A stretch of DNA of 64,000 nt from Burkholderia ubonensis subsp. mesacidophila (lineage in GTDB: Bacteria; Pseudomonadota; Gammaproteobacteria; Burkholderiales; Burkholderiaceae). Shown piece after piece: positions 1-9,290 of this stretch. The position numbers and the translations under genes are program-made. The notes beneath the pieces were generated by a model, which saw only the letters and a list, made by a program, of their open reading frames with translations, did no database searches and was not told where the DNA came from. The DNA lies in the NCBI RefSeq assembly GCF_002097715.1, contig NZ_CP020739.1:1-64000 (forward strand), given 5' to 3'. Each line of letters starts with the position of its first letter. The first letter of the stretch is position 1.

Positions 1-2847
1 GCGCGCAAACTCGACGATCAGGATCGCGTTCTTTGCCGACAAGCCCACCGTGGTCAGCAGGCCGACCTGGAAGAACACGTCGTTCTCGAGGCCACGCAGC
101 GTCGTTGCGAGCAGTGCGCCGATCACGCCGAGCGGCACGACCATGATCACCGAGAACGGGATCGACCAGCTCTCATACAACGCCGCGAGACACAGGAACA
201 CGACGAGGATCGAGACCGCATACAGGATCGGCGCCTGCGAGCCCGACTGGATTTCCTGGAACGACAGCCCCGTCCACGAGTAGCCGACGCCTTCCGGCAG
301 CTTCTTCGCGAGCGCTTCCATCGCCGCCATCGCCTGGCCGGTCGACTTGCCCGGCGACGCCTGCCCCAGAATCTCGAACGACGAGACGCCGTTGTAGCGC
401 TCGAGCTTCGGCGAACCGTACGTCCAGTGGCCGGTCGCGAACGCGCTGAACGGCACCATCCCGCCCGAGCCGTTGCGCACGTACCAGACGTTCAGGTCTT
501 CCGGCGTCGTCCGGAACGGCGCATCGGACTGCACGTAGACCTTCTTGATCCGGCCGTCGGTGTCGAGGAAGTTGTTCACGTACTTCGACGCCCACGCGAT
601 CGAGAACGTCTGGTCGATCGCATCCGGGCTCACGCCGAGCGCGTCCGCCTTCTCGCGGTCGATGTCCACCTTGTACTGCGGCGTGTCGTTCAGGCCGTTC
701 GGGCGCACCAGCGCGAGCAACGGGTCCTTCGACGCCATCTCGAGCAGCTGGTTGCGTGCGGCAATCAGCGCATCGTGGCCGAGACCGCCGTTGTCGGTCA
801 GCTGGAAGTCGAAGCCGGACGCGTTGCCGAGTTCCCGGATCGACGGCGGGTTGAACGGAATCACCATCGCGTCCTTGTACTTCGCGTAACGCGCGGCGGT
901 CCGCCGCAGCAGCGCCTGCACCTTCTGCTCCGAACGCTGGCGCTCCGAGAATTCCTTCAGCTTCACGAACACGAGGCCCGAGTTCTGGCCACGGCCTGCA
1001 AAGCTGAAGCCGTTCACCGTAAACACCGCTTCGACCACGTCCTTTTCCTGCTTCGTCAGGTAGTCGTTGATGTTCGCGAGCGTCTTCGCGGTGGTTTCCT
1101 GCGTCGAGCCGGACGGCGTCTGCACGATCACGAACATGTAGCCCTGGTCCTCGTCCGGCAGGAACGACTTCGGCAGGCGCGCGAACAGCAGGCCCACCGC
1201 GACGAGCACGGCCAGATAGATGACGAGCCAGCGGCCCGAGCGCTTGATCACGTGGTGTACGCCGACGTGGTACTTGTCGCGGCTCTTGTCGAAGGTCCGG
1301 TTGAACCAGCCGAAGAAGCCCTTCTTCTCTTCGTGGTGGCCCTTCGGGATCGGCTTGAGGATCGTCGCGCACAGCGCCGGCGTGAGGATCAGCGCGACGA
1401 GCACCGACAGCACCATCGCCGACACGATCGTTAGCGAGAACTGACGATAGATCGCGCCGACCGACCCGCCCGAGAACGCCACCGGCACGAACACCGCCGA
1501 CAGCACGAGCGCGACGCCCACCAGCGCGCCGGTGATCTGGCCCATCGCCTTCTTGGTCGCCTCCTTCGGCGACAAGCCCTCCTCGACCATCACCCGCTCG
1601 ACGTTCTCCACCACCACGATCGCATCGTCGACCAATAGACCGATCGCCAGCACGAGGCCGAACATCGACAGCGTGTTGATCGAGAAGCCGACCGCCGCCA
1701 TGATCGCGAACGTGCCGAGCAGCACCACCGGCACCGCGATCGTCGGGATGATCGTCGCCCGCAGGTTCTGCAGGAACAGGTACATCACGAGGAACACCAG
1801 CACGATGCCTTCGAGCAGCGTCTTGACCACTTCCTCGATCGACAGGCGCACGAACGGCGTCGTGTCGAACGGATAGTGGACGACCAGCCCGTGCGGGAAG
1901 TATCGCGACAGCTCCGCCACCTTCGCCTGAATCGCGTTCACGGTCGCCAGCGCGTTGGCGCCGGTGGCGAGCTGGATGCCGAGCCCGGCCGTGGGTTGCC
2001 CCATGTACTTCGTGTCGAAGTTGTAGTTTTCCGTCCCCAGGGACACCTTGGCGACATCCTTGATCCGAACCTGCGAGCCGTCCTGGTTGACCTTCAGCAG
2101 GATCTTGCCGAACTGCTCGGGCGTGCGCAGCAGCGTCGCCTCGGTGATCGTCGCCTGCAGCACGGTGCCCGGCTTCGCCGGCGTGCCGCCGATCTGGCCG
2201 CCCGCAACCTGCACGTTCTGCGCGTTGATTGCGGCCGTGACGTCGGACGGCGTGAGGCCGTAGTTCGTCAGCTTCGTCGCATCGAGCCAGACGCGCATCG
2301 CATATTGCGAACCGAGCAGCAGCGTCTGGCCGACGCCGTTGATGCGGCTGATCGGATCGAGGACGTGCGACGCGACGTAGTTCGTCAGGTCGTCCTTCGA
2401 CATGCTGCCGTCTTCGGAGTTGAACGCGATCCACAGCAGCCAGTTGCTGCTCGACTTCGTCACCGACATGCCGAGCTGCTGCACGACCTGCGGCAGGTTC
2501 GGCGTCGCGAGCGACAGCTTGTTCTGCACCTGGACCTGCGCGATGTCCGGGTTCGTGCCCGGCGCGAACGTGATCGTGATGGTCGCGTTGCCCGAGTCGT
2601 CACTCGTCGACGACATGTACAGGAAGTTGTCGAGACCGCTCATCTGCTGCTCGATCACCTGCGTCACCGTGTCTTCCACCGTCTTCGCGGAAGCGCCCGG
2701 ATAGTTCGCGGTGATCTGCACGGCCGGCGGCGCGATCGTCGGATACTGCGCGATCGGCAGCGTGAAGATCGACGCGACGCCGGCCAGCATCAGCACGATG
2801 GCGATCACCCACGCGAAGATCGGGCGATCGATAAAAAACTTGGCCAT
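1..2847 (-). CDS. RND multidrug efflux permease, AcrB/MexB/BpeB type (C-terminus beyond window)
   Basis: Inner-membrane proton-driven pump subunit of a tripartite RND (HAE1) exporter. The frame is open from the ATG at 2847 to base 1, giving 949 codons; the family is usually about 1040-1060 residues, so only the last transmembrane helices are missing. The N-terminus [20 protein letters not shown] is the classic RND opening. The proton-relay motif [13 protein letters not shown] in TM4 is intact, with the DD pair expected for proton transfer. A GGGAG ribosome-binding site lies upstream of the ATG. The gene follows the adaptor gene after only 15 bp, so the two are co-transcribed; an outer-membrane channel gene probably follows outside the window. 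It resembles Burkholderia BpeB most, but I cannot exclude another AcrB-class pump. Confidence 0.95.
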   Translation of the reverse strand, partial: MAKFFIDRPIFAWVIAIVLMLAGVASIFTLPIAQYPTIAPPAVQITANYPGASAKTVEDTVTQVIEQQMSGLDNFLYMSSTSDDSGNATITITFAPGTNPDIAQVQVQNKLSLATPNLPQVVQQLGMSVTKSSSNWLLWIAFNSEDGSMSKDDLTNYVASHVLDPISRINGVGQTLLLGSQYAMRVWLDATKLTNYGLTPSDVTAAINAQNVQVAGGQIGGTPAKPGTVLQATITEATLLRTPEQFGKILLKVNQDGSQVRIKDVAKVSLGTENYNFDTKYMGQPTAGLGIQLATGANALATVNAIQAKVAELSRYFPHGLVVHYPFDTTPFVRLSIEEVVKTLLEGIVLVFLVMYLFLQNLRATIIPTIAVPVVLLGTFAIMAAVGFSINTLSMFGLVLAIGLLVDDAIVVVENVERVMVEEGLSPKEATKKAMGQITGALVGVALVLSAVFVPVAFSGGSVGAIYRQFSLTIVSAMVLSVLVALILTPALCATILKPIPKGHHEEKKGFFGWFNRTFDKSRDKYHVGVHHVIKRSGRWLVIYLAVLVAVGLLFARLPKSFLPDEDQGYMFVIVQTPSGSTQETTAKTLANINDYLTKQEKDVVEAVFTVNGFSFAGRGQNSGLVFVKLKEFSERQRSEQKVQALLRRTAARYAKYKDAMVIPFNPPSIRELGNASGFDFQLTDNGGLGHDALIAARNQLLEMASKDPLLALVRPNGLNDTPQYKVDIDREKADALGVSPDAIDQTFSIAWASKYVNNFLDTDGRIKKVYVQSDAPFRTTPEDLNVWYVRNGSGGMVPFSAFATGHWTYGSPKLERYNGVSSFEILGQASPGKSTGQAMAAMEALAKKLPEGVGYSWTGLSFQEIQSGSQAPILYAVSILVVFLCLAALYESWSIPFSVIMVVPLGVIGALLATTLRGLENDVFFQVGLLTTVGLSAKNAILIVEFAR

Positions 2848-2862
2848 GAAACAGGCTCCCGG

Positions 2863-4131
2863 TTAATGAGCACTCGACGCGGCGGCAGCCGACGCGGCGG
2901 CAGGCGATCCTGCGGCAGGCGACGAACCCGACGACGGCGCGGCGGCCGGCGCTGCGGACCCTGCGGCGGCACCCGATGCGCCGTCCTGCGCCTGCGCGAG
3001 CTGGGCCGCGACGGTCTTCACGGTCGCGCCCGGACGCACCTTGTCGATGCCCTGCACGATCACGCGGTCGCCCGCCTGCAGGCCGCCTTCGACGATCCAG
3101 TTCTGGCCCTGCATGCCGGTCGTCGTCAGCGGACGCGGCGCGACCTTGTTGTCCGCGCCGACCACCAGCGCAACCGCCTGGCCCTTCTGGTCATGCGTGA
3201 CGCCGATCTGCGGCACCAGGAACGCGTTCTCGTTCACGCCTTCCTCGATGCGCGCGCGCACGAACATCCCCGGCAGCAGCACCTTGTGCGGGTTCGGGAA
3301 GATCGCGCGGATCGTCACCGAGCCCGTCGCCTGATCCACCGTCACGTCCGAGAACTGCAGCTTGCCCGGCTCCGCATACGTCTTGCCGTCTTCCAGGATC
3401 AGCGACACCTTCGCCGCGCCCGGGCCGCTCGTCTTCAGCCGGCCGCTCTGCACGTCCTGGCGCAGCTTCAGCCCTTCGAGGCTCGACTGCGTGAGGTCCA
3501 CGTACACCGGATCGAGCTGCTGCACGGTCGACATCAGCGTCGCCTGGCTCGCCTGCACGTACGCGCCCGGCGTGACCTGCGAAATGCCGACGCGGCCGGT
3601 GATCGGCGACACCACGTCCGTATAGCCGAGGTTGATCTGCGCGGTGTCCACCGCCGCCTTGCCGGCGGCGACGTCCGCCGCCGCCTGCCCTTGCGCGGCG
3701 ACCGCGTTGTCGTAGTCCTGCTTGCTGATGGCGTTCGCGCCGACCAGCACCTTGTAGCGCGCGACCAGTGCGTTCTGCGTCGCGAGGTTCGCCTGCGCCT
3801 TCGCGAGCGACGCCTTCGCGCTGTTCAGTTGTGCGATGTACGGTGCGGGATCGATCTTGTAGAGGCGCTGCCCGGCCTTGACGTCGGTGCCTTCGGTGAA
3901 TTCACGGCGCAGCACGATGCCGTCGACCCGCGCGCGCACTTGCGCGACGAGGAACGCGTTGGTGCGGCCCGGCAGTTCGGTGAAGACCGGTACGGTTTCC
4001 GGCTGGACGGTGACGACGCCGACTTCCGGCGTTTGCGGCGGTGGTGCCGATTCTTTTTTTCCGCATGCGGCCAGGAAAACGGCGGCCGTCGCGACAGTGA
4101 TTAAGCGGTATGGAACCCGTTCGACGCGCAT
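2863..4131 (-). CDS. RND efflux periplasmic adaptor lipoprotein, AcrA/MexA/BpeA type
   Basis: Membrane-fusion protein joining the inner-membrane permease to an outer-membrane channel. It is 422 aa. The chosen start gives MRVERVPYRLI and a lipoprotein signal ending in FLAACGKK, so Cys is lipidated. A GAGAGG site precedes it; an upstream ATG at 4212 would bury the signal peptide. The lipoyl/hairpin region is clear (RVDGIVLRREFTEGTDVKAG, then SPITGRVGISQVTPGAYVQA). The C-terminus carries an unusual 50-residue tail of Ala, Ser, Pro and Gly that is probably disordered. The permease gene follows at once. No TetR-type regulator is encoded on the upstream side, unlike many pumps of this class. Confidence 0.95.
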   Translation of the reverse strand: MRVERVPYRLITVATAAVFLAACGKKESAPPPQTPEVGVVTVQPETVPVFTELPGRTNAFLVAQVRARVDGIVLRREFTEGTDVKAGQRLYKIDPAPYIAQLNSAKASLAKAQANLATQNALVARYKVLVGANAISKQDYDNAVAAQGQAAADVAAGKAAVDTAQINLGYTDVVSPITGRVGISQVTPGAYVQASQATLMSTVQQLDPVYVDLTQSSLEGLKLRQDVQSGRLKTSGPGAAKVSLILEDGKTYAEPGKLQFSDVTVDQATGSVTIRAIFPNPHKVLLPGMFVRARIEEGVNENAFLVPQIGVTHDQKGQAVALVVGADNKVAPRPLTTTGMQGQNWIVEGGLQAGDRVIVQGIDKVRPGATVKTVAAQLAQAQDGASGAAAGSAAPAAAPSSGSSPAAGSPAAASAAAASSAH

Positions 4132-4738
4132 GGAGCGACCTCTCACAAACAATGAATAACAACCAATCGACTCAAGCTTTTCTTCAACAACACCTATGCC
4201 TGCCGGTTCCATCCGGAACCCTGCATGCTAATTTCCCTCTGGTACTTCCCCTTCCGGAGCGAATGGGCTGGCCCCGGACGGTAATCGCCGGTCCGGCGCG
4301 CATTGCTCACGCGACTCGCCAATTCCGTCGCGGAATCGGGCAAGTCCATCTCACGTCACTTGTACTTTTAGTAATCCTGATGTAATAATCAGCGTCGCTG
4401 TCGTTGCTGTACTCGCGAGCATCCATCTGTCGGAGTCGACGCGTTTCGATATCGGCGTAGGTATCAGCCGTCGCGTGTCTTTGCCCGGCCACCGGGCCTT
4501 CGCGTTATCGCTTCTGTTTCGTCAGGTTGCACCGCAGCATTTTGACTGATGTGGAGCGATTGATAAATGGGGCACGCTGAGCACAGAATTCGGCCAGAAC
4601 GAACAATTCATCCGGATGACGTCGGCCCCCATCCGGTTTGTCGAAGCAATGTAATGACCGGCAGCCGATGCACCGCATGGAGCAGGCGCATCGGCCACGA
4701 CAGCCATGTGACAAGCGGGCTGCATCGCCCGCCGTCGC
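4132..4738. other. Gene-free region upstream of the RND operon
   Basis: About 600 bp with no convincing coding frame on either strand. It must hold the promoter of the pump operon. Short dyads are visible: GGTTCC/GGAACC at 4205-4220, ATTCCG/CGGAAT at 4322-4336, CTGAT/ATCAG at 4377-4392 and GCCCGG/CCGGGC at 4483-4497. Their function is unknown. No regulator gene is present. Confidence 0.6.
4715..4732 (-). terminator. Possible hairpin terminator after the DJ-1/PfpI gene
   Basis: Inverted repeat GCGGGC/GCCCGC with a 6-nt loop, a few bases past the stop codon at 4739. No U-tract follows, so it may be only a 3'-end-stabilising hairpin. Confidence 0.4.
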
Positions 4739-5422
4739 TCAACCCCGCTTCAGCTGCTCGAGCAGCGCATGCGCGACGTGCTCCGACGACGCCGGGTTCT
4801 GCCCCGTGATCAGCAGGCCGTCGACGACCGCATACGGCTGCCAGTCGTCGGCCTTCGTATAGACGCCGCCGTTCGCCTCGAGCATGTCCTCGACGAGGAA
4901 CGGCACCACAGCGGTCAGGCCGACCGCCTGTTCCTCGGTATTGGCAAACCCCGTGACCGACTTGCCCTGCACGAGCGGCTGGCCGTCCGGCGCCTTCGCG
5001 TGACGCAGCACGCCCGGCGCATGGCAGACCGCCGCAACCGGCTTGCCGGTCGCGATCGCGCGCTCGATCAGCGCGATCGAGTGCGCGTCCTCGGCGAGAT
5101 CCCACAGCGGACCATGCCCGCCCGGATAGAACACCGCGTCGAACACGTCGATGGAGACGTCGGACAGCTTGAGCGTCGTCGCCAGCGCGGCGCGCGCGGC
5201 GGCATCCCCTTCGAAGCGGCGGGTCGCGTCGGTCTGGAACGCCGCATCGTTGCTCTTCGGATCGAGCGGCGGCTGGCCGCCCTTGACGGAGGCGAGCGTA
5301 ATGTCGACCCCGGCATCCTTCAGCGCGTAGTACGGCGCAGCCAGCTCCTCCAGCCAGAATCCGGTCTTCTCCCCGGTGTTGCCGAGCGTGTCGTGCGAAG
5401 TCAGGACAATCAGAACTTTCAT
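4739..5422 (-). CDS. DJ-1/PfpI family protein (class I glutamine amidotransferase-like)
   Basis: A 227-aa cytosolic protein of the DJ-1/ThiJ/PfpI superfamily, Hsp31/YhbO-like branch. The nucleophile elbow AAVCHAPG places Cys133 followed by His134. Glu18 sits in the conserved N-terminal EKTGFWLEE, and YPGGHGP (99-105) forms the expected oxyanion loop. Family members act as glyoxalases, protein or nucleotide deglycases, or chaperones; which applies here cannot be told from sequence. It lies 27 bp downstream of yqhD on the same strand. The pair would suit detoxification of reactive aldehydes such as methylglyoxal, which is an inference from context. Confidence 0.9.
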   Translation of the reverse strand: MKVLIVLTSHDTLGNTGEKTGFWLEELAAPYYALKDAGVDITLASVKGGQPPLDPKSNDAAFQTDATRRFEGDAAARAALATTLKLSDVSIDVFDAVFYPGGHGPLWDLAEDAHSIALIERAIATGKPVAAVCHAPGVLRHAKAPDGQPLVQGKSVTGFANTEEQAVGLTAVVPFLVEDMLEANGGVYTKADDWQPYAVVDGLLITGQNPASSEHVAHALLEQLKRG

Positions 5423-5449
5423 GGGCGGTTTCCGTTGAGTTGATTCAAG

Positions 5450-6607
5450 TTACAGCGCGCCTTCCAGCACGCGCCGGCTCATGTCGAGCGTGACGTCCTG
5501 GTGCTCGCCGAGCTGCGTCATCCCGTGTTCGTCGAGCTGCGCGACGAGCTGGTCGATCGCGTCCGCGCCGACGCCGTAATCGGCAAGGCGCGTCTTGACG
5601 TCGAGGCTTTCGAAGAACGTGCGGGTGCGGGCGATCGCCGCGTCGATCCGCGCGTCTTCGTCGCCGTCGGTGATGTTCCACGCGCGCTCCGCGTACTGGA
5701 GAAGCTTTCCCCGCTTGCTGTCACGCCGCACCTGCAGCATCGACGGCAGCACGACCGCGAGCGTGCGCGCGTGATCGATGTCGTAGCGGGCGGTCAGTTC
5801 GTGGCCGATCATGTGCGTCGCCCAGTCCTGCGGCACGCCGGCGCCGATCAGGCCGTTCAGCGCAAGCGTCGCGACCCACATCAGGTTCGCGCGCACCGCG
5901 TAGTCGTGCGGCTCGGCGAGCGCCTTCGGGCCGATCTCGACCAGCGTCTGCAGCAGCCCTTCCGCGAAGCGGTCCTGCGCAAGCCCGTCGGCCGGATAGG
6001 TCAGGTATTGCTCGACGATGTGCACGAATGCGTCGACGACGCCGTTCGCGATCTGCCGCGGCGGCAGCGTGTAGGTCTTCGTCGGGTCGAGGATCGAGAA
6101 CGCCGGGAACACGTGTTCGCTGCGGAATGCGAGCTTCGCGTGCGTCGCGCGGCGCGTCACGACGCCGCCGCTGTTCATTTCGGAGCCGGTCGCAGGCAGC
6201 GTCAGCACGCTGCCGAACGGCAGCGCGGCATGCACGTTCGCGCCGTGCGTCTCCATGATGCTCCACGGCTCGCCGTCGAACAGCGCGGCGGCCGCGACGA
6301 ACTTGGTGCCGTCGATCACCGAACCGCCGCCCACCGCGAGCAGGAAATCGATCCGGCTCGCGCTGACCTGCGCGACCGCCTTCATCAGCGTCTCATAGGT
6401 CGGATTCGGCTCGATGCCGCCGAATTCCTGGACCTCGCGCGCGCCGAGCGCCGCCCTGACCTCGTCGAGCGTGCCATTTTTCTGCGCGCTCGCGCCGCCG
6501 TACAGCACGAGGACGCGCGCATCGCGCGGAATCAGGTCGTCCAGGCGAGATACGGTGCCCTCGCCGAAAACAATTCGGGTCGGATTGTAGTAGCTGAAAT
6601 TCTGCAT
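5450..6607 (-). CDS. yqhD: YqhD-like NADPH-dependent aldehyde reductase (iron-containing alcohol dehydrogenase)
   Basis: A 385-aa group III metal-dependent alcohol dehydrogenase that matches E. coli YqhD almost end to end. Shared stretches include FGGIEPNPTYETLMKAV, LPPRQIANGVVDAFVH and GLIGAGVPQDWATHMIGHE. The nucleotide-binding GGGS is at 93-96. Metal ligands fall at Asp192, His196, His265 and His279, the YqhD spacing. YqhD reduces short-chain and toxic aldehydes from lipid peroxidation. The start at 6607 is set by an AAGGAAG site; a longer frame to 6742 would add an unrelated N-terminus across the operator. A DJ-1/PfpI gene follows in the same operon. Two matching dyads upstream suggest repression by a TetR-type aldehyde or electrophile sensor. 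Confidence 0.94.
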   Translation of the reverse strand: MQNFSYYNPTRIVFGEGTVSRLDDLIPRDARVLVLYGGASAQKNGTLDEVRAALGAREVQEFGGIEPNPTYETLMKAVAQVSASRIDFLLAVGGGSVIDGTKFVAAAALFDGEPWSIMETHGANVHAALPFGSVLTLPATGSEMNSGGVVTRRATHAKLAFRSEHVFPAFSILDPTKTYTLPPRQIANGVVDAFVHIVEQYLTYPADGLAQDRFAEGLLQTLVEIGPKALAEPHDYAVRANLMWVATLALNGLIGAGVPQDWATHMIGHELTARYDIDHARTLAVVLPSMLQVRRDSKRGKLLQYAERAWNITDGDEDARIDAAIARTRTFFESLDVKTRLADYGVGADAIDQLVAQLDEHGMTQLGEHQDVTLDMSRRVLEGAL

Positions 6608-6624
6608 GACGGCTTCCTTGTTAG

Positions 6625-6639
6625 TAGACCAGTCGTCTA
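6625..6639. promoter_or_regulatory. Operator-like dyad, proximal copy
   Basis: TAGACCAGTCGTCTA, with TAGAC and GTCTA arms, 18 bp upstream of the yqhD start codon. It is repeated with one base changed at 6797-6811. The form suits a TetR-family regulator; the cognate regulator is not in the neighbourhood. Confidence 0.6.
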
Positions 6640-6796
6640 GTAAGAGGCTCAAAAAAGATACGCTTCGGCGCGTATCGATCGACGCTTCAGCCACGGAACG
6701 CTTTCCCGCCGGGCGGCCGCGTACTTGGGACGTCATGGTCACGCCGGCGGCGCTGCCGCCGGCTTCGAGTTCGTGAAGCGGATACTACACTCGCAT

Positions 6797-6811
6797 TAGA
6801 CCGGTCGTCTA
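6797..6811. promoter_or_regulatory. Operator-like dyad, distal copy
   Basis: TAGACCGGTCGTCTA, differing from the proximal copy by one central base and lying 172 bp further upstream of yqhD. Two near-identical dyads in one intergenic region are strong evidence of a bound regulator. Confidence 0.6.
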
Positions 6812-6967
6812 GCCCATGAAGGAGAATTTTCCGCGACGGCGACGGCCCAGCCGCTTCCGGATCGGCATTGCGCTCCCACGCTCCGTGACAAGCACGCCGA
6901 TCCCGGATATCACGTCGTGACGCAGCGGACAAACCCGTTGCCCGATCCCCACGCGTTCGGCCATTCG

Positions 6968-6984
6968 TTAGTTAAGCAAACTAA
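6968..6984. promoter_or_regulatory. MarR-like palindrome TTAGTT-N5-AACTAA
   Basis: Perfect 6-bp arms around a 5-bp spacer in the promoter region of the divergent 7215 gene. The TTAG/CTAA ends are common in MarR-family sites. No regulator gene is adjacent. Confidence 0.4.
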
Positions 6985-7214
6985 TTGCACAAGGCAGCGC
7001 AAATTGACGTTCCCGAAACGACAGTGCTACAGTTGCCTCTCCTCGAAAGGACGCAATACGAGACGTCCCCGTCCATCACACAGGCAGCGCCCGAACTGCC
7101 GCTCCCCGCATCCGTTCCCGTTGCCCGGCACGCCGGACACCTGCACGTCGACCCGCCGATGCATCAACGCTCGCGCCGGCCGCACGTTGCACAGTCACTT
7201 TCCACGGAGACGCG

Positions 7215-9275
7215 ATGACACGCCGAATCGACCGACGAGCCTTTCTGATGTATGGCGCCTGCAGCGCAGTGCTGCCGCTGCTTGCCGCCTGCGGCGACGA
7301 CGCCGGCACACCGGCAGCGGCGCCGCGCGACACCGCCGCGGAGTTCGCGGAAAGCCAGTCGCCACCTCACGCGTTCGACCAGAACGATCTGATGGTCCCC
7401 GGTTTCAGGCTGAAGCTCGGCGCGCTCGTTGCGCAGATCGAGCAGTACCAGCCGGCCGCGATTGCAATCGCCGATGTCGTCGATGCGGCGCTGTCGGCCG
7501 ACACGTTGCCCGGACTCATTGCATTCGGCGAAGTCGCGGTCAAGGCGCTCGCGTCGTTCATCCCGGCGGTCGGCCCGCTCGTCGGCGAAGTGCTGAACCT
7601 GCTGTTCAACCGGCTCAACACGCTGTTCGAGCGCACGCCGGACGAGGAAGCGATGATCCGGCGCATCGCGACGGATGAAATTTCGAAGAACAACGTCGAG
7701 ATCATGCGGCAGGTCCTGACCGGCATCAATCGCGTGATGCAGGACCTCGTCGCGTTCATGCGAAGCGCGACGCCGCCCTATTCCACGTCGATGATCGAGA
7801 ACATCACGGCGAAGTTCGAAGCGTTCGTGAGCATCTGCACCGCGCAGATTCCGCTGTTCCTGATCAAGGGCGCCGAATACCAGGGGCTGGCCATGCACGC
7901 GCTCGCGGCCGGCGCGCAATTGTCGATGTATGGCGCGTACCTGTCGATGCGCCGCGAGCTCGCGCTCGCGCCCGACACGATCGACGCACTGATGCGCGAG
8001 ATGCACGAGAATATTTACGTGTACCAGAACGACATGCGGGCGGTGCTCGCGAAGCACCTTGGCGAGCTGTCCGATCCGGCGAAGAAAGCCGCGTACGTGC
8101 GCAATTTCTACACGCTCGGATACGCGAAATTCCTCGCATCGGCGAAGCACTACTTTTCGATGCACTACGAAACGAAGATCGACTTTCGCAATTCGATGGA
8201 GATCTATACGGACGACGTGCTGCGCAAAACCGCCGACGCGACGCTCGCGTCGCGCACGTCGTACGTCACCGATCTGCTGGCGATCTGCCACTGCGGCTAC
8301 GGCGGCGACCCGCGCGTCGTGCGCATGAACCAGACGTTCGTCGACGGCGCCGGCGTCGAAGCGCACATCGATTCGCAAGGCTGCACGGGCGACTTCGACG
8401 GCGTGTCGGGCGGCTTGCGCACACTTCGCCATTCGTTCGCCGCCAATCAGTCCAAGGGCGAGCTGACCGATGGCCGCGGCTGCATCTGGAAAGCAGCCGT
8501 GCGCGAGGAAGTCTTCGGCACGGACTTCATTTTTTTCCATGCGCTGCAGCTTCAGGACGGCACCGGCGCGCGCTACTCGGCCGCAACGGACGCCTACGGC
8601 AACGAACTCGACCTCATCGACCAGCCGACGGCGAAGCAATCGTACCTGCCCGGGGGCAAGGCCAAGCTCGAACCCGGCTATTTCGTATCGGCATTCCTGG
8701 CCAAGCCTGGAACGTATTCGGGCAAGACCTGCCGCGAAGACTCCGGCACCGACGTCCCGTACGGCGGCATGGCGCTGCGCCACTACACGTCCGCCGCGCA
8801 GCTCGCGGAATTGCATGGCGCCGATACCGGTCTCGAACTCGACCTGACCTGCGGCTACAGCCGCGTGGATTCGTCGGCGCTCGGCGCGCCGACCGCCTAT
8901 CCGGACGTGATGATCGGCAAGTCGATCCTCGTCGGCAAGCGCCTGACGTTCGTCGTGACGAACCGAACCGCGGCGCCGATCGCGTGCCGCCTCATCCCGC
9001 TGCTCGCGGACGTCAGGACAACTTCGGATACGTTCGTCAATCTGACGCTCCTCGCGCAGGACAACGCGCGCGTGCTCGCCTCGGCGACGCTCGCCGCGCG
9101 CGACGGCGGGCCTGCGCTGCTGGGCGAAGACGGCCGCGCGTTCGTTCACTACGAAATCGCCGACGTCTTTCCGTTTGCACCCGGCGTGAACTACGTGCGC
9201 ATCACACGCAACGCGGATCTCGGCGACAACGCCTTTCGCTTCGCGAGCCTGCTGGTCGTGCCGATGCGCACGTGA
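7215..9275 (+). CDS. Tat-exported lipoprotein with Cry delta-endotoxin-like helical domain
   Basis: A 686-aa protein. The N-terminus carries a twin-arginine signal (DRRAFLMYG, Arg7-Arg8) and a lipobox LLAAC with Cys26, predicting a folded lipoprotein exported by Tat. Residues about 70-285 are helical and follow the logic of Cry toxin domain I. A hydrophobic helix (ALASFIPAVGPLVGEVLNLL, 111-130) is followed by QIPLFLIKGAEYQGLAMHAL (211-230) and AAGAQLSMYGAYL. This matches the domain I block in which a PLF/PSF turn precedes AQAANLHL. The remaining 400 residues are beta-rich with several Cys and have no family I recognise. It stands alone between yqhD and a LysR gene, with no visible immunity or delivery partner. 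The export signals are clear; the toxin-like fold is my inference from motif pattern. Confidence 0.8.
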   Translation: MTRRIDRRAFLMYGACSAVLPLLAACGDDAGTPAAAPRDTAAEFAESQSPPHAFDQNDLMVPGFRLKLGALVAQIEQYQPAAIAIADVVDAALSADTLPGLIAFGEVAVKALASFIPAVGPLVGEVLNLLFNRLNTLFERTPDEEAMIRRIATDEISKNNVEIMRQVLTGINRVMQDLVAFMRSATPPYSTSMIENITAKFEAFVSICTAQIPLFLIKGAEYQGLAMHALAAGAQLSMYGAYLSMRRELALAPDTIDALMREMHENIYVYQNDMRAVLAKHLGELSDPAKKAAYVRNFYTLGYAKFLASAKHYFSMHYETKIDFRNSMEIYTDDVLRKTADATLASRTSYVTDLLAICHCGYGGDPRVVRMNQTFVDGAGVEAHIDSQGCTGDFDGVSGGLRTLRHSFAANQSKGELTDGRGCIWKAAVREEVFGTDFIFFHALQLQDGTGARYSAATDAYGNELDLIDQPTAKQSYLPGGKAKLEPGYFVSAFLAKPGTYSGKTCREDSGTDVPYGGMALRHYTSAAQLAELHGADTGLELDLTCGYSRVDSSALGAPTAYPDVMIGKSILVGKRLTFVVTNRTAAPIACRLIPLLADVRTTSDTFVNLTLLAQDNARVLASATLAARDGGPALLGEDGRAFVHYEIADVFPFAPGVNYVRITRNADLGDNAFRFASLLVVPMRT

Positions 9276-9290
9276 CGAACGCGCGACGCG

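Larger units (their letters stand above)
6608..7214. other. Intergenic region between yqhD and the Cry-like lipoprotein gene
   Basis: About 600 bp without a credible gene. It holds the two TAGAC-type dyads and a third palindrome at 6968-6984 and must include both divergent promoters. I see nothing else. Confidence 0.6.

Noticed and set aside
173..2434. A 753-codon minus-strand frame inside the first RND gene
   Set aside because: It is one frame off the real permease, which runs unbroken to base 1 with all RND motifs.
4110..4385. Short plus-strand ORF in the RND promoter region
   Set aside because: It overlaps the adaptor start and lacks any domain; likely chance.
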